A DNA stretch of 64,000 nucleotides from Streptomyces sp. NBC_00239. GTDB taxonomy: Bacteria; Actinomycetota; Actinomycetes; Streptomycetales; Streptomycetaceae. How positions within the stretch are numbered: the first letter of the stretch is position 1; the number at the start of each line of letters is the position of its first letter. The stretch covers positions 4,588,001 through 4,652,000 of the forward strand of contig NZ_CP108095.1 in assembly GCF_036194065.1 (NCBI RefSeq), given 5' to 3'. The translations under genes were made by a program, and so were the position numbers. The notes beneath the pieces were generated by a model. It ran no database searches and was not told the DNA's origin. It was given only the letters and a program-made list of their open reading frames with translations. Positions 35,953-43,300 of this stretch are shown in pieces.

Positions 35953-37947
35953 ATGACCCAGCAGATCACCTCCGTGCTCGTCGCGAACCGCGGCGAGATC
36001 GCCGTGCGGATCTTCCGTACCGCCCGCGCCCTCGGCCTCGACACCGTCGCCGTGTACGCGGACCCCGACGCCGGGGCCGCCCACGTGCGGGCCGCGGACG
36101 CCGCCGTGCGGCTGCCGGGCGCCGCGCCCGCCGACACCTACCTGCGCGCCGACCTGATCGTGGACGCGGCCCTCGCGGCCGGCGCCGACGCCGTCCACCC
36201 GGGCTACGGATTCCTCTCCGAGAACGCCGCGTTCGCCCGGGCCGTCCAGGACGCCGGCCTGGTGTGGATCGGACCGCCGCCCGCCGCCATCGACGCCATG
36301 GCCTCCAAGACGCGCGCCAAGGAGCTGATGCGCGCCGCCGGCGTGCCCCTGCTCGACCCCGTGGACCCGGCCCGCGCCACCGAGGCCGACCTCCCGCTGC
36401 TGCTGAAGGCCGCCGCGGGCGGCGGCGGCCGCGGCATGCGGGTGGTCCGCGACCTCGATCAGCTGAAGTCCGAGCTCGACGCGGCCGCCGCCGAGGCCCG
36501 CTCGGCCTTCGGCGACGGCGAGGTCTTCGCCGAGCCGTACGTGGAGCGCGGCCGCCACGTCGAGGTGCAGATCCTCGCCGACGCCCACGGCACCGTCTGG
36601 GCGCTGGGCACCCGGGACTGCTCCCTCCAGCGCCGCCACCAGAAGGTCATCGAGGAGGCCCCCGCCCCCGGGCTGCCCGCCGCCGTGCGCACCACCCTGC
36701 ACTCCGCGGCGGTCGCCGCCGCGCGGGCCGTCTCGTACGAGGGCGCCGGCACGGTGGAGTTCCTGGTCACCGCCGACGGCCGGGTCTGCTTCCTGGAGAT
36801 GAACACCCGCCTCCAGGTGGAACACCCCGTCACCGAAGCGGTCTTCGGCATCGACCTGGTCGCCCTCCAGCTGCGGATCGCCGAGGGCGCCCCGCTCCCC
36901 GTCGACCCCCCGCAGCCCACCGGACACGCCGTCGAGGCCCGCCTCTACGCCGAGGATCCCGCGCGCGGCTGGCGCCCGCAGACCGGCACCCTCGACGCCC
37001 TCGACGTGCCCGGCGAGGTCCGCGTCGACACCGGGTTCGGGGCCGGCGACACGGTGGGCGTGCACTACGACCCGATGCTCGCCAAGGTGATCGCGCACGC
37101 GCCCACCCGCGCCGAGGCGGTCCGCACCCTCGCCCACGCGCTGTCCCGGGCCCGGATCCACGGCCTGGCCACCAACCGCGACCTGCTCGTACGGTCCCTG
37201 CGGCACCCGGAGTTCGCGGCCGCCCGCCTCGACACCGGCTTCTACGACCGCCACCTGCCGGAACTCACCGTGGGAGCCCCGGGCGCCGGGCTCGCCGCGC
37301 TGGCCGCGGGGCTCGCCGCCGCGGCCCCGGCCCCCGGGGCGCCGCCCGCCGCCCGCCTCGGCGCCTGGCGCAACGTACGCTCCCAGCCGCAGCTGCGCCG
37401 CTACCGTTCCGAGCCCGACGGCGCCGAGCACGAGGTCCGCTACGACCGCACCCGCGAGGGAGTGCGTCCCCTCAGCCACCCTGACCACCCCGGCGTCTCG
37501 GTGGTCGAGGTCACGCGCGACCGCGTCACCCTCGAAGTCGAGGGCGTCCAGCGGATGTTCCACGTGAAACACAAATCGAACAGCGAGGGCGGCCGGGACG
37601 GCACCGACACCGGCACCGGCATCGCAGGCGGCACCGTGTACGTCGACTCGCCGCTGGGCGCCCACACGTTCACGGCCCTGCCCCGGTTCACGGACCCCCA
37701 GGACCGCACCGAACCCGGCTCCCTGCTCGCCCCCATGCCCGGCACCGTCGTCCGCGTCGCCGACGGCCTCGTCTCCGGCGCCGCCGTCACCGCCGGGCAG
37801 CCCCTGATCTGGCTGGAGGCGATGAAGATGGAGCACCGCATCCTCTCGCCCGCCTCCGGCACGCTCGCCGCGCTCCACGCCGTCCCCGGCCACCAGGTCG
37901 AGGTCGGCGCCCTGCTCGCCGTAGTCCAGGAGGAACCGCAACCATGA
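35953..37947 (+). CDS. Acyl-CoA carboxylase, biotin carboxylase/carrier (alpha) subunit
   Basis: A 664-residue alpha subunit. Residues 1-450 are biotin carboxylase (VLVANRGEIAVRI, GYGFLSENAAFA, ATP-binding KAAAGGGGRGMRVV, and EMNTRLQVEHPVTE). The C-terminal 80 residues are a biotinyl domain with the EAMKMEH motif; Lys625 carries biotin. It makes carboxybiotin from bicarbonate and ATP for the beta subunit. The middle (450-590) contains the BT-like linking domain. Its ATGA overlaps the acyl-CoA dehydrogenase start, so the genes are coupled. Partner and context as for the beta subunit. Confidence 0.92.
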   Translation: MTQQITSVLVANRGEIAVRIFRTARALGLDTVAVYADPDAGAAHVRAADAAVRLPGAAPADTYLRADLIVDAALAAGADAVHPGYGFLSENAAFARAVQDAGLVWIGPPPAAIDAMASKTRAKELMRAAGVPLLDPVDPARATEADLPLLLKAAAGGGGRGMRVVRDLDQLKSELDAAAAEARSAFGDGEVFAEPYVERGRHVEVQILADAHGTVWALGTRDCSLQRRHQKVIEEAPAPGLPAAVRTTLHSAAVAAARAVSYEGAGTVEFLVTADGRVCFLEMNTRLQVEHPVTEAVFGIDLVALQLRIAEGAPLPVDPPQPTGHAVEARLYAEDPARGWRPQTGTLDALDVPGEVRVDTGFGAGDTVGVHYDPMLAKVIAHAPTRAEAVRTLAHALSRARIHGLATNRDLLVRSLRHPEFAAARLDTGFYDRHLPELTVGAPGAGLAALAAGLAAAAPAPGAPPAARLGAWRNVRSQPQLRRYRSEPDGAEHEVRYDRTREGVRPLSHPDHPGVSVVEVTRDRVTLEVEGVQRMFHVKHKSNSEGGRDGTDTGTGIAGGTVYVDSPLGAHTFTALPRFTDPQDRTEPGSLLAPMPGTVVRVADGLVSGAAVTAGQPLIWLEAMKMEHRILSPASGTLAALHAVPGHQVEVGALLAVVQEEPQP

Positions 37948-39116
37948 GCCCCACCGCCGGCACCACCGTCGAATCCGAAGAGCACCAGGCCCTGCGCGCC
38001 GCGGTCGCCGCCCTCGGGAAGCGCTACGGCCGCGAGTACCTGGCCAAGACCGCCCGCGAGGGCGGCCACCCTGAGGAGCTGTGGGCGGAAGCCGCCAAGC
38101 TCGGCTACCTCGGCGTGAACCTCCCCGAGGAGTACGGCGGCGGAGGCGGCGGCATCGCCGAACTCTCCCTGGTCCTGGAGGAACTGGGCGCCGCGGGCTG
38201 TCCGCTCCTGATGATGGTCGTCTCGCCCGCCATCTGCGGCACGGTCATCGCCCGCTTCGGCACCGAGCAGCAGAAGCAGGCCTGGCTGCCCGGTCTCGCC
38301 GACGGCAGCCGCACGATGGCCTTCGGCATCACCGAGCCCGACGCCGGCTCCAACTCCCACCGCATCACCACCACCGCGCGCCGCGACGGCGACGCCTGGG
38401 TGCTCACCGGCCGCAAGGTCTTCATCTCCGGCGTGGACATCGCCGACGCCACCCTCATCGTCGGCCGCACCGAGGACGCCCGGACCGGCGGCCTCAAGCC
38501 CTGCCTGTTCATCGTCCCCCGCGACACCCCCGGCTTCGGCCGCACCATGATCGACATGGAGCTCCAGTCCGCCGAGAAGCAGTTCGAACTCGTCCTGGAC
38601 GAGGTACGGCTGCCCGCCGAGGCCCTCGTGGGCGACGAGGACGGCGGGCTGCTCCAGCTGTTCGCCGGGCTCAACCCCGAGCGCATCATGACGGCCGCCT
38701 TCGCCATCGGCATGGGCCGCTACGCCCTCGGCCGCGCCGTCGACTACGCCCGGACCCGCCAGGTGTGGAAGGAGCCCATCGGCGCCCACCAGGCCGTCGC
38801 ACACCCCCTCGCCCAGGCCCACATCGAGCTCGAACTCGCCCGCCTGATGATGCAGAAGGCCGCGCACCTCTACGACAGCGGCGACGACATGGCCGCCGGA
38901 GAGGCCGCGAACATGGCCAAGTACGCTGCCGGCGAGGCCTGCGTCAAGGCGGTGGACCAGTCCGTCCACACCCTCGGCGGCAACGGCCTCACCCGCGAGT
39001 ACGGCCTCGCCTCCCTGATCACGGCTGCCCGGGTGGCCCGGATCGCCCCGGTCAGCCGCGAGATGATCCTCAACTTCGTCTCGCACCAGACCCTCGGCCT
39101 GCCCAAGTCGTACTAG
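37944..39116 (+). CDS. Acyl-CoA dehydrogenase (AtuD-like position)
   Basis: A 390-residue flavoenzyme that introduces a 2,3-double bond into an acyl-CoA, passing electrons to ETF. FAD and substrate motifs: FGITEPDAGSNSHRITTTARRDGDAWVLTG, KVFISG, GMGRYALGRAVDYARTR and VKAVDQSVHTLGGNGLTREYG. The usual catalytic site near the C-terminus (xIYEGT) reads RIAPVSREMI, so Glu is not there; in isovaleryl- and AtuD-like enzymes the base sits on an earlier helix, which fits a branched substrate. It overlaps the carboxylase alpha gene and is followed by a 133-base gap before the hydratase gene. Confidence 0.9.
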   Translation: MSPTAGTTVESEEHQALRAAVAALGKRYGREYLAKTAREGGHPEELWAEAAKLGYLGVNLPEEYGGGGGGIAELSLVLEELGAAGCPLLMMVVSPAICGTVIARFGTEQQKQAWLPGLADGSRTMAFGITEPDAGSNSHRITTTARRDGDAWVLTGRKVFISGVDIADATLIVGRTEDARTGGLKPCLFIVPRDTPGFGRTMIDMELQSAEKQFELVLDEVRLPAEALVGDEDGGLLQLFAGLNPERIMTAAFAIGMGRYALGRAVDYARTRQVWKEPIGAHQAVAHPLAQAHIELELARLMMQKAAHLYDSGDDMAAGEAANMAKYAAGEACVKAVDQSVHTLGGNGLTREYGLASLITAARVARIAPVSREMILNFVSHQTLGLPKSY

Positions 39117-39249
39117 CAGCACCGCAACACCGCAGTACCCGAGTACCAGAACGAGCCCCGCCAGGCCGGGGCGCGCCGTCCGCCCCGCCGGGGCCGGGCG
39201 GGCGTCCCCGGCCCGGCCCCGGCGCCAGACCCGCACGAGAGGAGCCGCA

Positions 39250-39987
39250 GTGGAACCGGTCGTCAAAGCCGCGCACGCGCACGGCATCACCACCCTCACG
39301 CTCGACTCCCCGGCCAACCGCAACGCGCTCTCCGCCGCCCTCGTCGGCGAACTGCGCACCGCGCTCGCCGCGGCGGGCGCCGACCCGGCGGTCCGGGCGG
39401 TCGTCCTCACCCACGCCGGCACCACCTTCTGCGCGGGCGCCGACCTCAAGTCGCCCTGCGACCCGGCGGACTTCCTCGCCCTGCTGCGGGAGATCGCGGC
39501 GCTGGCCAAGCCCGTCGTCGCCCGGGTCACCGGACACGTCCGGGCCGGCGGCCTCGGCCTGCTCGGCGTCTGCGACCTCGCCGCCGCCGGCCCGGGATCC
39601 ACGTACGCCTTCACCGAGGTGCACCTCGGCATCGTCCCGGCCGTCATCTCCGGCCCGCTGCTGCCCCTGCTCGACCCGCGGGCGATCTCCCGCTACTTCC
39701 TGACCGCCGAGACCTTCGACGCGGCCGAAGCCGCCCGCATCGGCCTGCTCACCCTGCACGCCGACGACGTCGACGCGGCCCTCGCGCCCGTACTCGACGG
39801 CCTGCGCAAGGCCGGCCCGCTGGCCCTCGCCACGACCAAACGCCTGGTCACCCGCGCCGTCAGGGAGGCACTCGACCGCGACGGCGCGGCCCTCGCCACC
39901 CTCTCGGCCGAGATCTTCGGCTCCGCCGAGGCCCGCGAAGGCATCACCGCCCGCTTCGAACGCCGGAACCCGTCATGGCTGTCGTGA
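39250..39987 (+). CDS. Enoyl-CoA hydratase/isomerase family protein
   Basis: A 245-residue crotonase-fold enzyme. The oxyanion-hole segments are NRNALSAALV (residues 18-27) and FCAGADLKSP near 60, with GHVRAGGLGLLGVCDL near 100 forming the second glycine pair. It probably hydrates the carboxylated, branched enoyl-CoA made by the carboxylase (the AtuE or MCG-CoA hydratase role), though other enoyl-CoA substrates are possible. GTG start after GAGAGGAG. Its 3' end overlaps the TetR gene by 13 bases. Confidence 0.88.
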   Translation: MEPVVKAAHAHGITTLTLDSPANRNALSAALVGELRTALAAAGADPAVRAVVLTHAGTTFCAGADLKSPCDPADFLALLREIAALAKPVVARVTGHVRAGGLGLLGVCDLAAAGPGSTYAFTEVHLGIVPAVISGPLLPLLDPRAISRYFLTAETFDAAEAARIGLLTLHADDVDAALAPVLDGLRKAGPLALATTKRLVTRAVREALDRDGAALATLSAEIFGSAEAREGITARFERRNPSWLS

Positions 39988-40649
39988 CCCGCCCGGCCCG
40001 CGAACCCCGGGAACCCGGCGAGGCCAAGGAGCCGAAGGAGCAGAAGGAGCACAAGGAACCGAAGGAGCTCAAGGAGCCCAAGCAGGACCGCAGCCGCGCC
40101 ACCCGGCAGCGCCTCCTGGAAGCCGCCCTGTCCTGCCTGGCCGAGCACGGCTGGGCCGGCTCCACCGTGGCCGTCGTCGCCGAGCGCGCCGGCGTCTCCC
40201 GCGGCGCCGCCCAGCACCATTTCCCCACCCGCGAGGACCTGTTCACGGCCGCGGTCGAGTACGTCGCCGAGGAACGCTCCGCCGCGCTGCGGAGCCTGTT
40301 CGACGGCGGCCCGGCCGCCCGCCCCGCCGTCGTCGAGGCCCTCGTGGACCTCTACACCGGCACGCTCTTCCGCGCCGCCCTCCAGCTGTGGGTGGCCGCC
40401 TCCAACGAGGAGCAGCTGCGCCCCCGCGTCACCGAACTCGAAGCGCGGGTCGGCCGCGAGACCCACCGGATCGCCGTCGACCTGCTCGGCGCCGACGAAT
40501 CCGCCCCGGGCGTGCGCGAAACCGTCCAGGGCCTGCTCGACATGGCCCGCGGCCTGGGCCTGGCCAACGTCCTCACCGACGACACCGCCCGCCGCGCCCG
40601 CGTCGTCGCCCAGTGGTCCCGCCTCCTCGACGCCGCCCTCGACACCTGA
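39975..40649 (+). CDS. TetR-family regulator, probable repressor of the operon
   Basis: A 224-residue regulator. An unusual N-terminal tail (residues about 12-37) repeats KEPKE/KELKE-type charged triplets; the DNA sequence there is also repetitive (period 9-12). The TetR helix-turn-helix follows (RATRQRLLEAALSCLAEHG, then VAVVAERAGVSRGAAQHHFPTREDLF). The C-terminal ligand domain begins about residue 85. It is the last gene of the acyl-CoA catabolic operon and overlaps the hydratase gene, so it likely senses a pathway acyl-CoA; the CAAGC-AC-GCTTG palindrome at 31288 is a candidate site. The charged tail could contact DNA backbone or be dispensable. Confidence 0.87.
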   Translation: MAVVTRPAREPREPGEAKEPKEQKEHKEPKELKEPKQDRSRATRQRLLEAALSCLAEHGWAGSTVAVVAERAGVSRGAAQHHFPTREDLFTAAVEYVAEERSAALRSLFDGGPAARPAVVEALVDLYTGTLFRAALQLWVAASNEEQLRPRVTELEARVGRETHRIAVDLLGADESAPGVRETVQGLLDMARGLGLANVLTDDTARRARVVAQWSRLLDAALDT

Positions 40650-40661
40650 CGGACACGCGAG

Positions 40662-40693
40662 GGGCGCCGCACCCCCGCGGGGATGCGGCGCCC
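40662..40693. terminator. Bidirectional hairpin between the tetR and citrate synthase genes
   Basis: GGGCGCCGCA (40662-40671) pairs with TGCGGCGCCC (40684-40693); the inner CCCC and GGGG extend the stem across a short CGCG loop. It separates convergent genes. Confidence 0.8.
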
Positions 40694-40714
40694 TCACCCG
40701 CGTGCCCGTGCCGC

Positions 40715-41821
40715 TCAGGCGGTCGCGGCGATGTCCTCGTACCCGGCGATCTCCTGCGGGTTGCGGCCGGCCGGACCCACGTAGCGGGCGGACGGGCGCA
40801 CCAGGCGGCCGGTGCGCTTCTGCTCCAGGATGTGCGCCGACCAGCCGGCGGTGCGGGCGCACGTGAACATCGAGGTGAACATGTGCGCCGGGACCTCCGC
40901 GAAGTCCAGCGTGATCGCGGCCCAGAACTCGACGTTGGTGGCGAGCACCCGGTCGGGGCGGCGCGCGTGCAGCTCTTCCAGGGCCGCCTTCTCCAGCGCC
41001 TCGGCGACCTCGTAGCGCGGCGCGCCGAGCTCCTTGGCCGTACGGCGCAGCACGCGGGCCCGCGGGTCCTCGGCGCGGTACACGCGGTGCCCGAAGCCCA
41101 TCAGCCGCTCGCCCTTGTCCAGGGCCTTCTTGACGTACGCCACCGCGTCGCCGGTGCGCTCGATCTCCTCGATCATGCCGAGGACGCGGGACGGCGCGCC
41201 GCCGTGCAGCGGGCCGGACATCGCGCCGACCGCGCCCGACAGGGCGGCCGCCACGTCCGCGCCGGTCGAGGCGATCACCCGCGCGGTGAACGTGGAGGCG
41301 TTCATGCCGTGCTCGGCCGCGGAGGTCCAGTACGCGTCGACGGCCTTGACGTGCTTGGGGTCGGGCTCGCCGCGCCATCGGATCATGAAGCGCTCGACGA
41401 CCGACTCGGCCTTGTCGATCTCCTTCTGCGGGACCATCGGCCGGCCCTGCCCGCGGGCGGACTGGGCGACGTACGACAGCGCCATGACGGCGGCCCGGGC
41501 CAGGTCGTCACGGGCGGTCCGCTCGTCGATGTCGAGGAGGGGTTTCAGACCCCACACGGGGGCGAGCATCGCGAGCGCGGACTGGACGTCGACCCGGATG
41601 TCACCGGAGTGCACCGGGATCGGGAAGGGCTCGGCCGCGGGCAGACCGGGGTTGAACGCACCGTCGACGAGCAGGCCCCACACGTTCCCGAAGGAGACGT
41701 GTCCGACCAGGTCTTCGATGTCCACCCCCCGGTAGCGCAGCGAGCCGCCTTCCTTGTCGGGCTCGGCGATCTCCGTCTCGAACGCGACGACTCCTTCGAG
41801 TCCGGGTACGAAGTCGGACAT
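40715..41821 (-). CDS. Citrate synthase (short, bacterial type)
   Basis: A 368-residue citrate or methylcitrate synthase that condenses oxaloacetate with acetyl- or propionyl-CoA. Catalytic histidines are His206 (GPLHGGAPSRVL) and His245 (GFGHRVYR), with His171 in the AEHGMNAST helix. It starts FVPGLEGVVAFET, normal for the dimeric short type found as a second citrate synthase in Streptomyces; the main TCA enzyme is usually elsewhere. Whether acetyl- or propionyl-CoA is preferred cannot be told. It is divergent from pdxH and convergent with the TetR gene. Confidence 0.9.
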   Translation of the reverse strand: MSDFVPGLEGVVAFETEIAEPDKEGGSLRYRGVDIEDLVGHVSFGNVWGLLVDGAFNPGLPAAEPFPIPVHSGDIRVDVQSALAMLAPVWGLKPLLDIDERTARDDLARAAVMALSYVAQSARGQGRPMVPQKEIDKAESVVERFMIRWRGEPDPKHVKAVDAYWTSAAEHGMNASTFTARVIASTGADVAAALSGAVGAMSGPLHGGAPSRVLGMIEEIERTGDAVAYVKKALDKGERLMGFGHRVYRAEDPRARVLRRTAKELGAPRYEVAEALEKAALEELHARRPDRVLATNVEFWAAITLDFAEVPAHMFTSMFTCARTAGWSAHILEQKRTGRLVRPSARYVGPAGRNPQEIAGYEDIAATA

Positions 41822-42104
41822 GAGGCGGCTCCTCAGGTAGTGCGAGGTACGGCTATGACCATGCGTCAGGATGGGCGGGTACGCACATCTTTGTACGCTT
41901 CCACGCGCTTCGCGGTTCGGCCCGGCCGAGCGGGGTCAATCCCGTCATGCCCCGTGCGGACGCGAAATACAGCGGCCACCGCTGCCCAGCCTCCAGATTT
42001 TGTCGGCTTCCGCACCCGCGCGGAAGCGTGACGTCCGGCACACCTGTCCGGCGCTGCCCGGCCCACCCGTCCGGCGCGGGGGCGGCCTGCGGCAGGATGG
42101 CGGT

Positions 42105-42770
42105 GTGCCGAACCAGGACCTTGACCCCGCCGTCATGCGCAAGCAGTACCGATCCGAGATCGTGGCCGAGTCCGGCCTCGCCGCGGACCCCATGGACCAG
42201 TTCGCCGCGTGGTTCCAGCAGGCCGCGGACGCGAACCTCTTCGAGCCCAACGCGATGGTCGTCGCCACCGCCACGCCCGACGGCCGCCCCAGCTCGCGCA
42301 CCGTGCTGCTCAAGCAGTTCGACGCCCGGGGCTTCGTGTTCTTCACCAACTACGGCTCCCGCAAGGGCCGCGAGATCGCCGACAACCCGTACGTCTCGCT
42401 GCTCTTCCCCTGGCACCCGATCGCCCGGCAGGTCATCGTGACGGGCAAGGCGGTCCGCACCGGCCGGGACGAGACGGCCGCCTACTTCCGCTCCCGGCCG
42501 CACGGCTCGCAGCTCGGTGCCTGGGCCAGCGAGCAGTCCTCGGTGATCGCCTCGCGCGCCGACCTCGACCGGCGGTACGCCGAGCTCGCGGCCCGCTACC
42601 CCGAGGGCGAGCAGGTGCCCGTGCCGACCGAGTGGGGCGGCTACCGGGTCACGCCCGACGAGGTGGAGTTCTGGCAGGGCCACGCGAACCGGCTGCACGA
42701 CCGCCTGCGCTACGTGCGCGAGGCCGGCCCCGCCGGCGGCGCCTGGCGCGTCGAGCGCCTCTGCCCCTGA
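42105..42770 (+). CDS. pdxH: Pyridoxine/pyridoxamine 5'-phosphate oxidase
   Basis: PdxH oxidises pyridoxine or pyridoxamine phosphate to pyridoxal phosphate with FMN. The 221-residue product has the split-barrel motifs: [35 protein letters not shown] (FMN phosphate), [23 protein letters not shown] and, at the C-terminus, [17 protein letters not shown] with WRVERLCP, a complete PNPOx dimer-interface domain. GTG at 42105 gives the usual short N-terminus. A single gene; its transcript runs toward the structured element described next. Confidence 0.93.
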   Translation: MPNQDLDPAVMRKQYRSEIVAESGLAADPMDQFAAWFQQAADANLFEPNAMVVATATPDGRPSSRTVLLKQFDARGFVFFTNYGSRKGREIADNPYVSLLFPWHPIARQVIVTGKAVRTGRDETAAYFRSRPHGSQLGAWASEQSSVIASRADLDRRYAELAARYPEGEQVPVPTEWGGYRVTPDEVEFWQGHANRLHDRLRYVREAGPAGGAWRVERLCP

Positions 42771-42838
42771 CCCGGCCCGGAAGCGGACCGCAGGGATGTA
42801 CGGGCGGCCCCGGCGCGCGGCGCGCCCGGGAACGCAGA

Positions 42839-42992
42839 CGACCCGCGGGCTCGGGTTCCTCTCCTGCAGTGAGAGGAGCCGGCCGGACGTACCGGCGAGC
42901 CCGCGGGTCGGGTGACTGCTTGGGATTGGCCGGCGATCACGCCGGCAACGCACTGGGTGCGCGCTGACAGCGAGCGTTAGCCCGCAGTCACC
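42839..42992 (-). ncRNA. Densely paired two-domain RNA element, candidate sRNA 3' part
   Basis: Two structural domains lie back to back. Domain A: a perfect 15-bp stem (42839-42853 with 42896-42910) encloses a 10-bp hairpin (42854-42863 with 42871-42880; one wobble) and a 5-bp hairpin (GCCGG 42882-42886 with CCGGC 42892-42896), giving a compact three-way junction. Domain B: a perfect 9-bp stem (42911-42919 with 42984-42992) encloses hairpins GCCGGCG/CGCCGGC (42929-42946), CGCAC/GTGCG (42949-42961) and CGCT/AGCG (42962-42972). Nearly every base from 42839 to 42992 can pair. The domain B outer stem uses codons of the 12-codon frame. The minus strand has the promoter; no known RNA family fits what I can recall. 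Confidence 0.6.
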
Positions 42993-43015
42993 TCACGCGT
43001 CCGGTTTGCATACAT
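42977..43015 (-). CDS. 12-codon leader peptide MYANRTREVTAG
   Basis: A tiny frame on the minus strand (ATG at 43015, TAA at 42977) behind an exceptionally long Shine-Dalgarno sequence: AAAGGAGGTGATCC occupies 43021-43034 and, with one more base, matches the complement of the 16S rRNA 3' end over 15 bases. A promoter lies 25 bases further up. The last codons (GAG GTG ACT GCG) form the left side of the domain B stem, so ribosome passage would open or close the RNA fold. The peptide has no Cys and no biased run of one amino acid, so a simple amino-acid attenuator is not obvious. No gene follows on this strand before the antisense of pdxH. Confidence 0.55.
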   Translation of the reverse strand: MYANRTREVTAG

Positions 43016-43046
43016 TCTCCGGATCACCTCCTTTCGGTGTGAAGCC

Positions 43047-43075
43047 AATCTAAAACGCCTTCGCGGACCCCTCAA
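43047..43075 (-). promoter_or_regulatory. Promoter of the leader peptide/small RNA
   Basis: Read on the minus strand: -35 TTGAGG (43070-43075), 17-base spacer, -10 TAGATT (43047-43052). Transcription would start near 43040, giving a 5' leader of about 25 bases that is mostly Shine-Dalgarno. GGACCCC/GGGGTCC arms (43065-43071, 43091-43097) flank the -35 region and could be an operator. Confidence 0.6.
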
Positions 43076-43300
43076 CCCCTTTTTTCGACGGGGGTCCGAA
43101 GCCCGTCCGCCGGGTCGGTGCCGGGGCGGTCCGGGGTCGCGAACCGGCGCACGCGCCCGCGGACGAACCGCACGTGAGCCGATGCGCGACCCCGTACGCA
43201 ACCGCGTGCGCACCGATTTCCGGGAACCCGGTGTGGGCTGCGTCACGTTGCAGTTGAATGATCTGACGTGCCGCACACGAACACCTGCAGGGGGTTCCAG

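Noticed and set aside
43021..43035. Fragment of a 16S rRNA gene (plus strand resembles its 3' end)
   Set aside because: Identity covers only about 15 bases, with no upstream helix 45 sequence; it is better explained as an extended Shine-Dalgarno on the minus strand.
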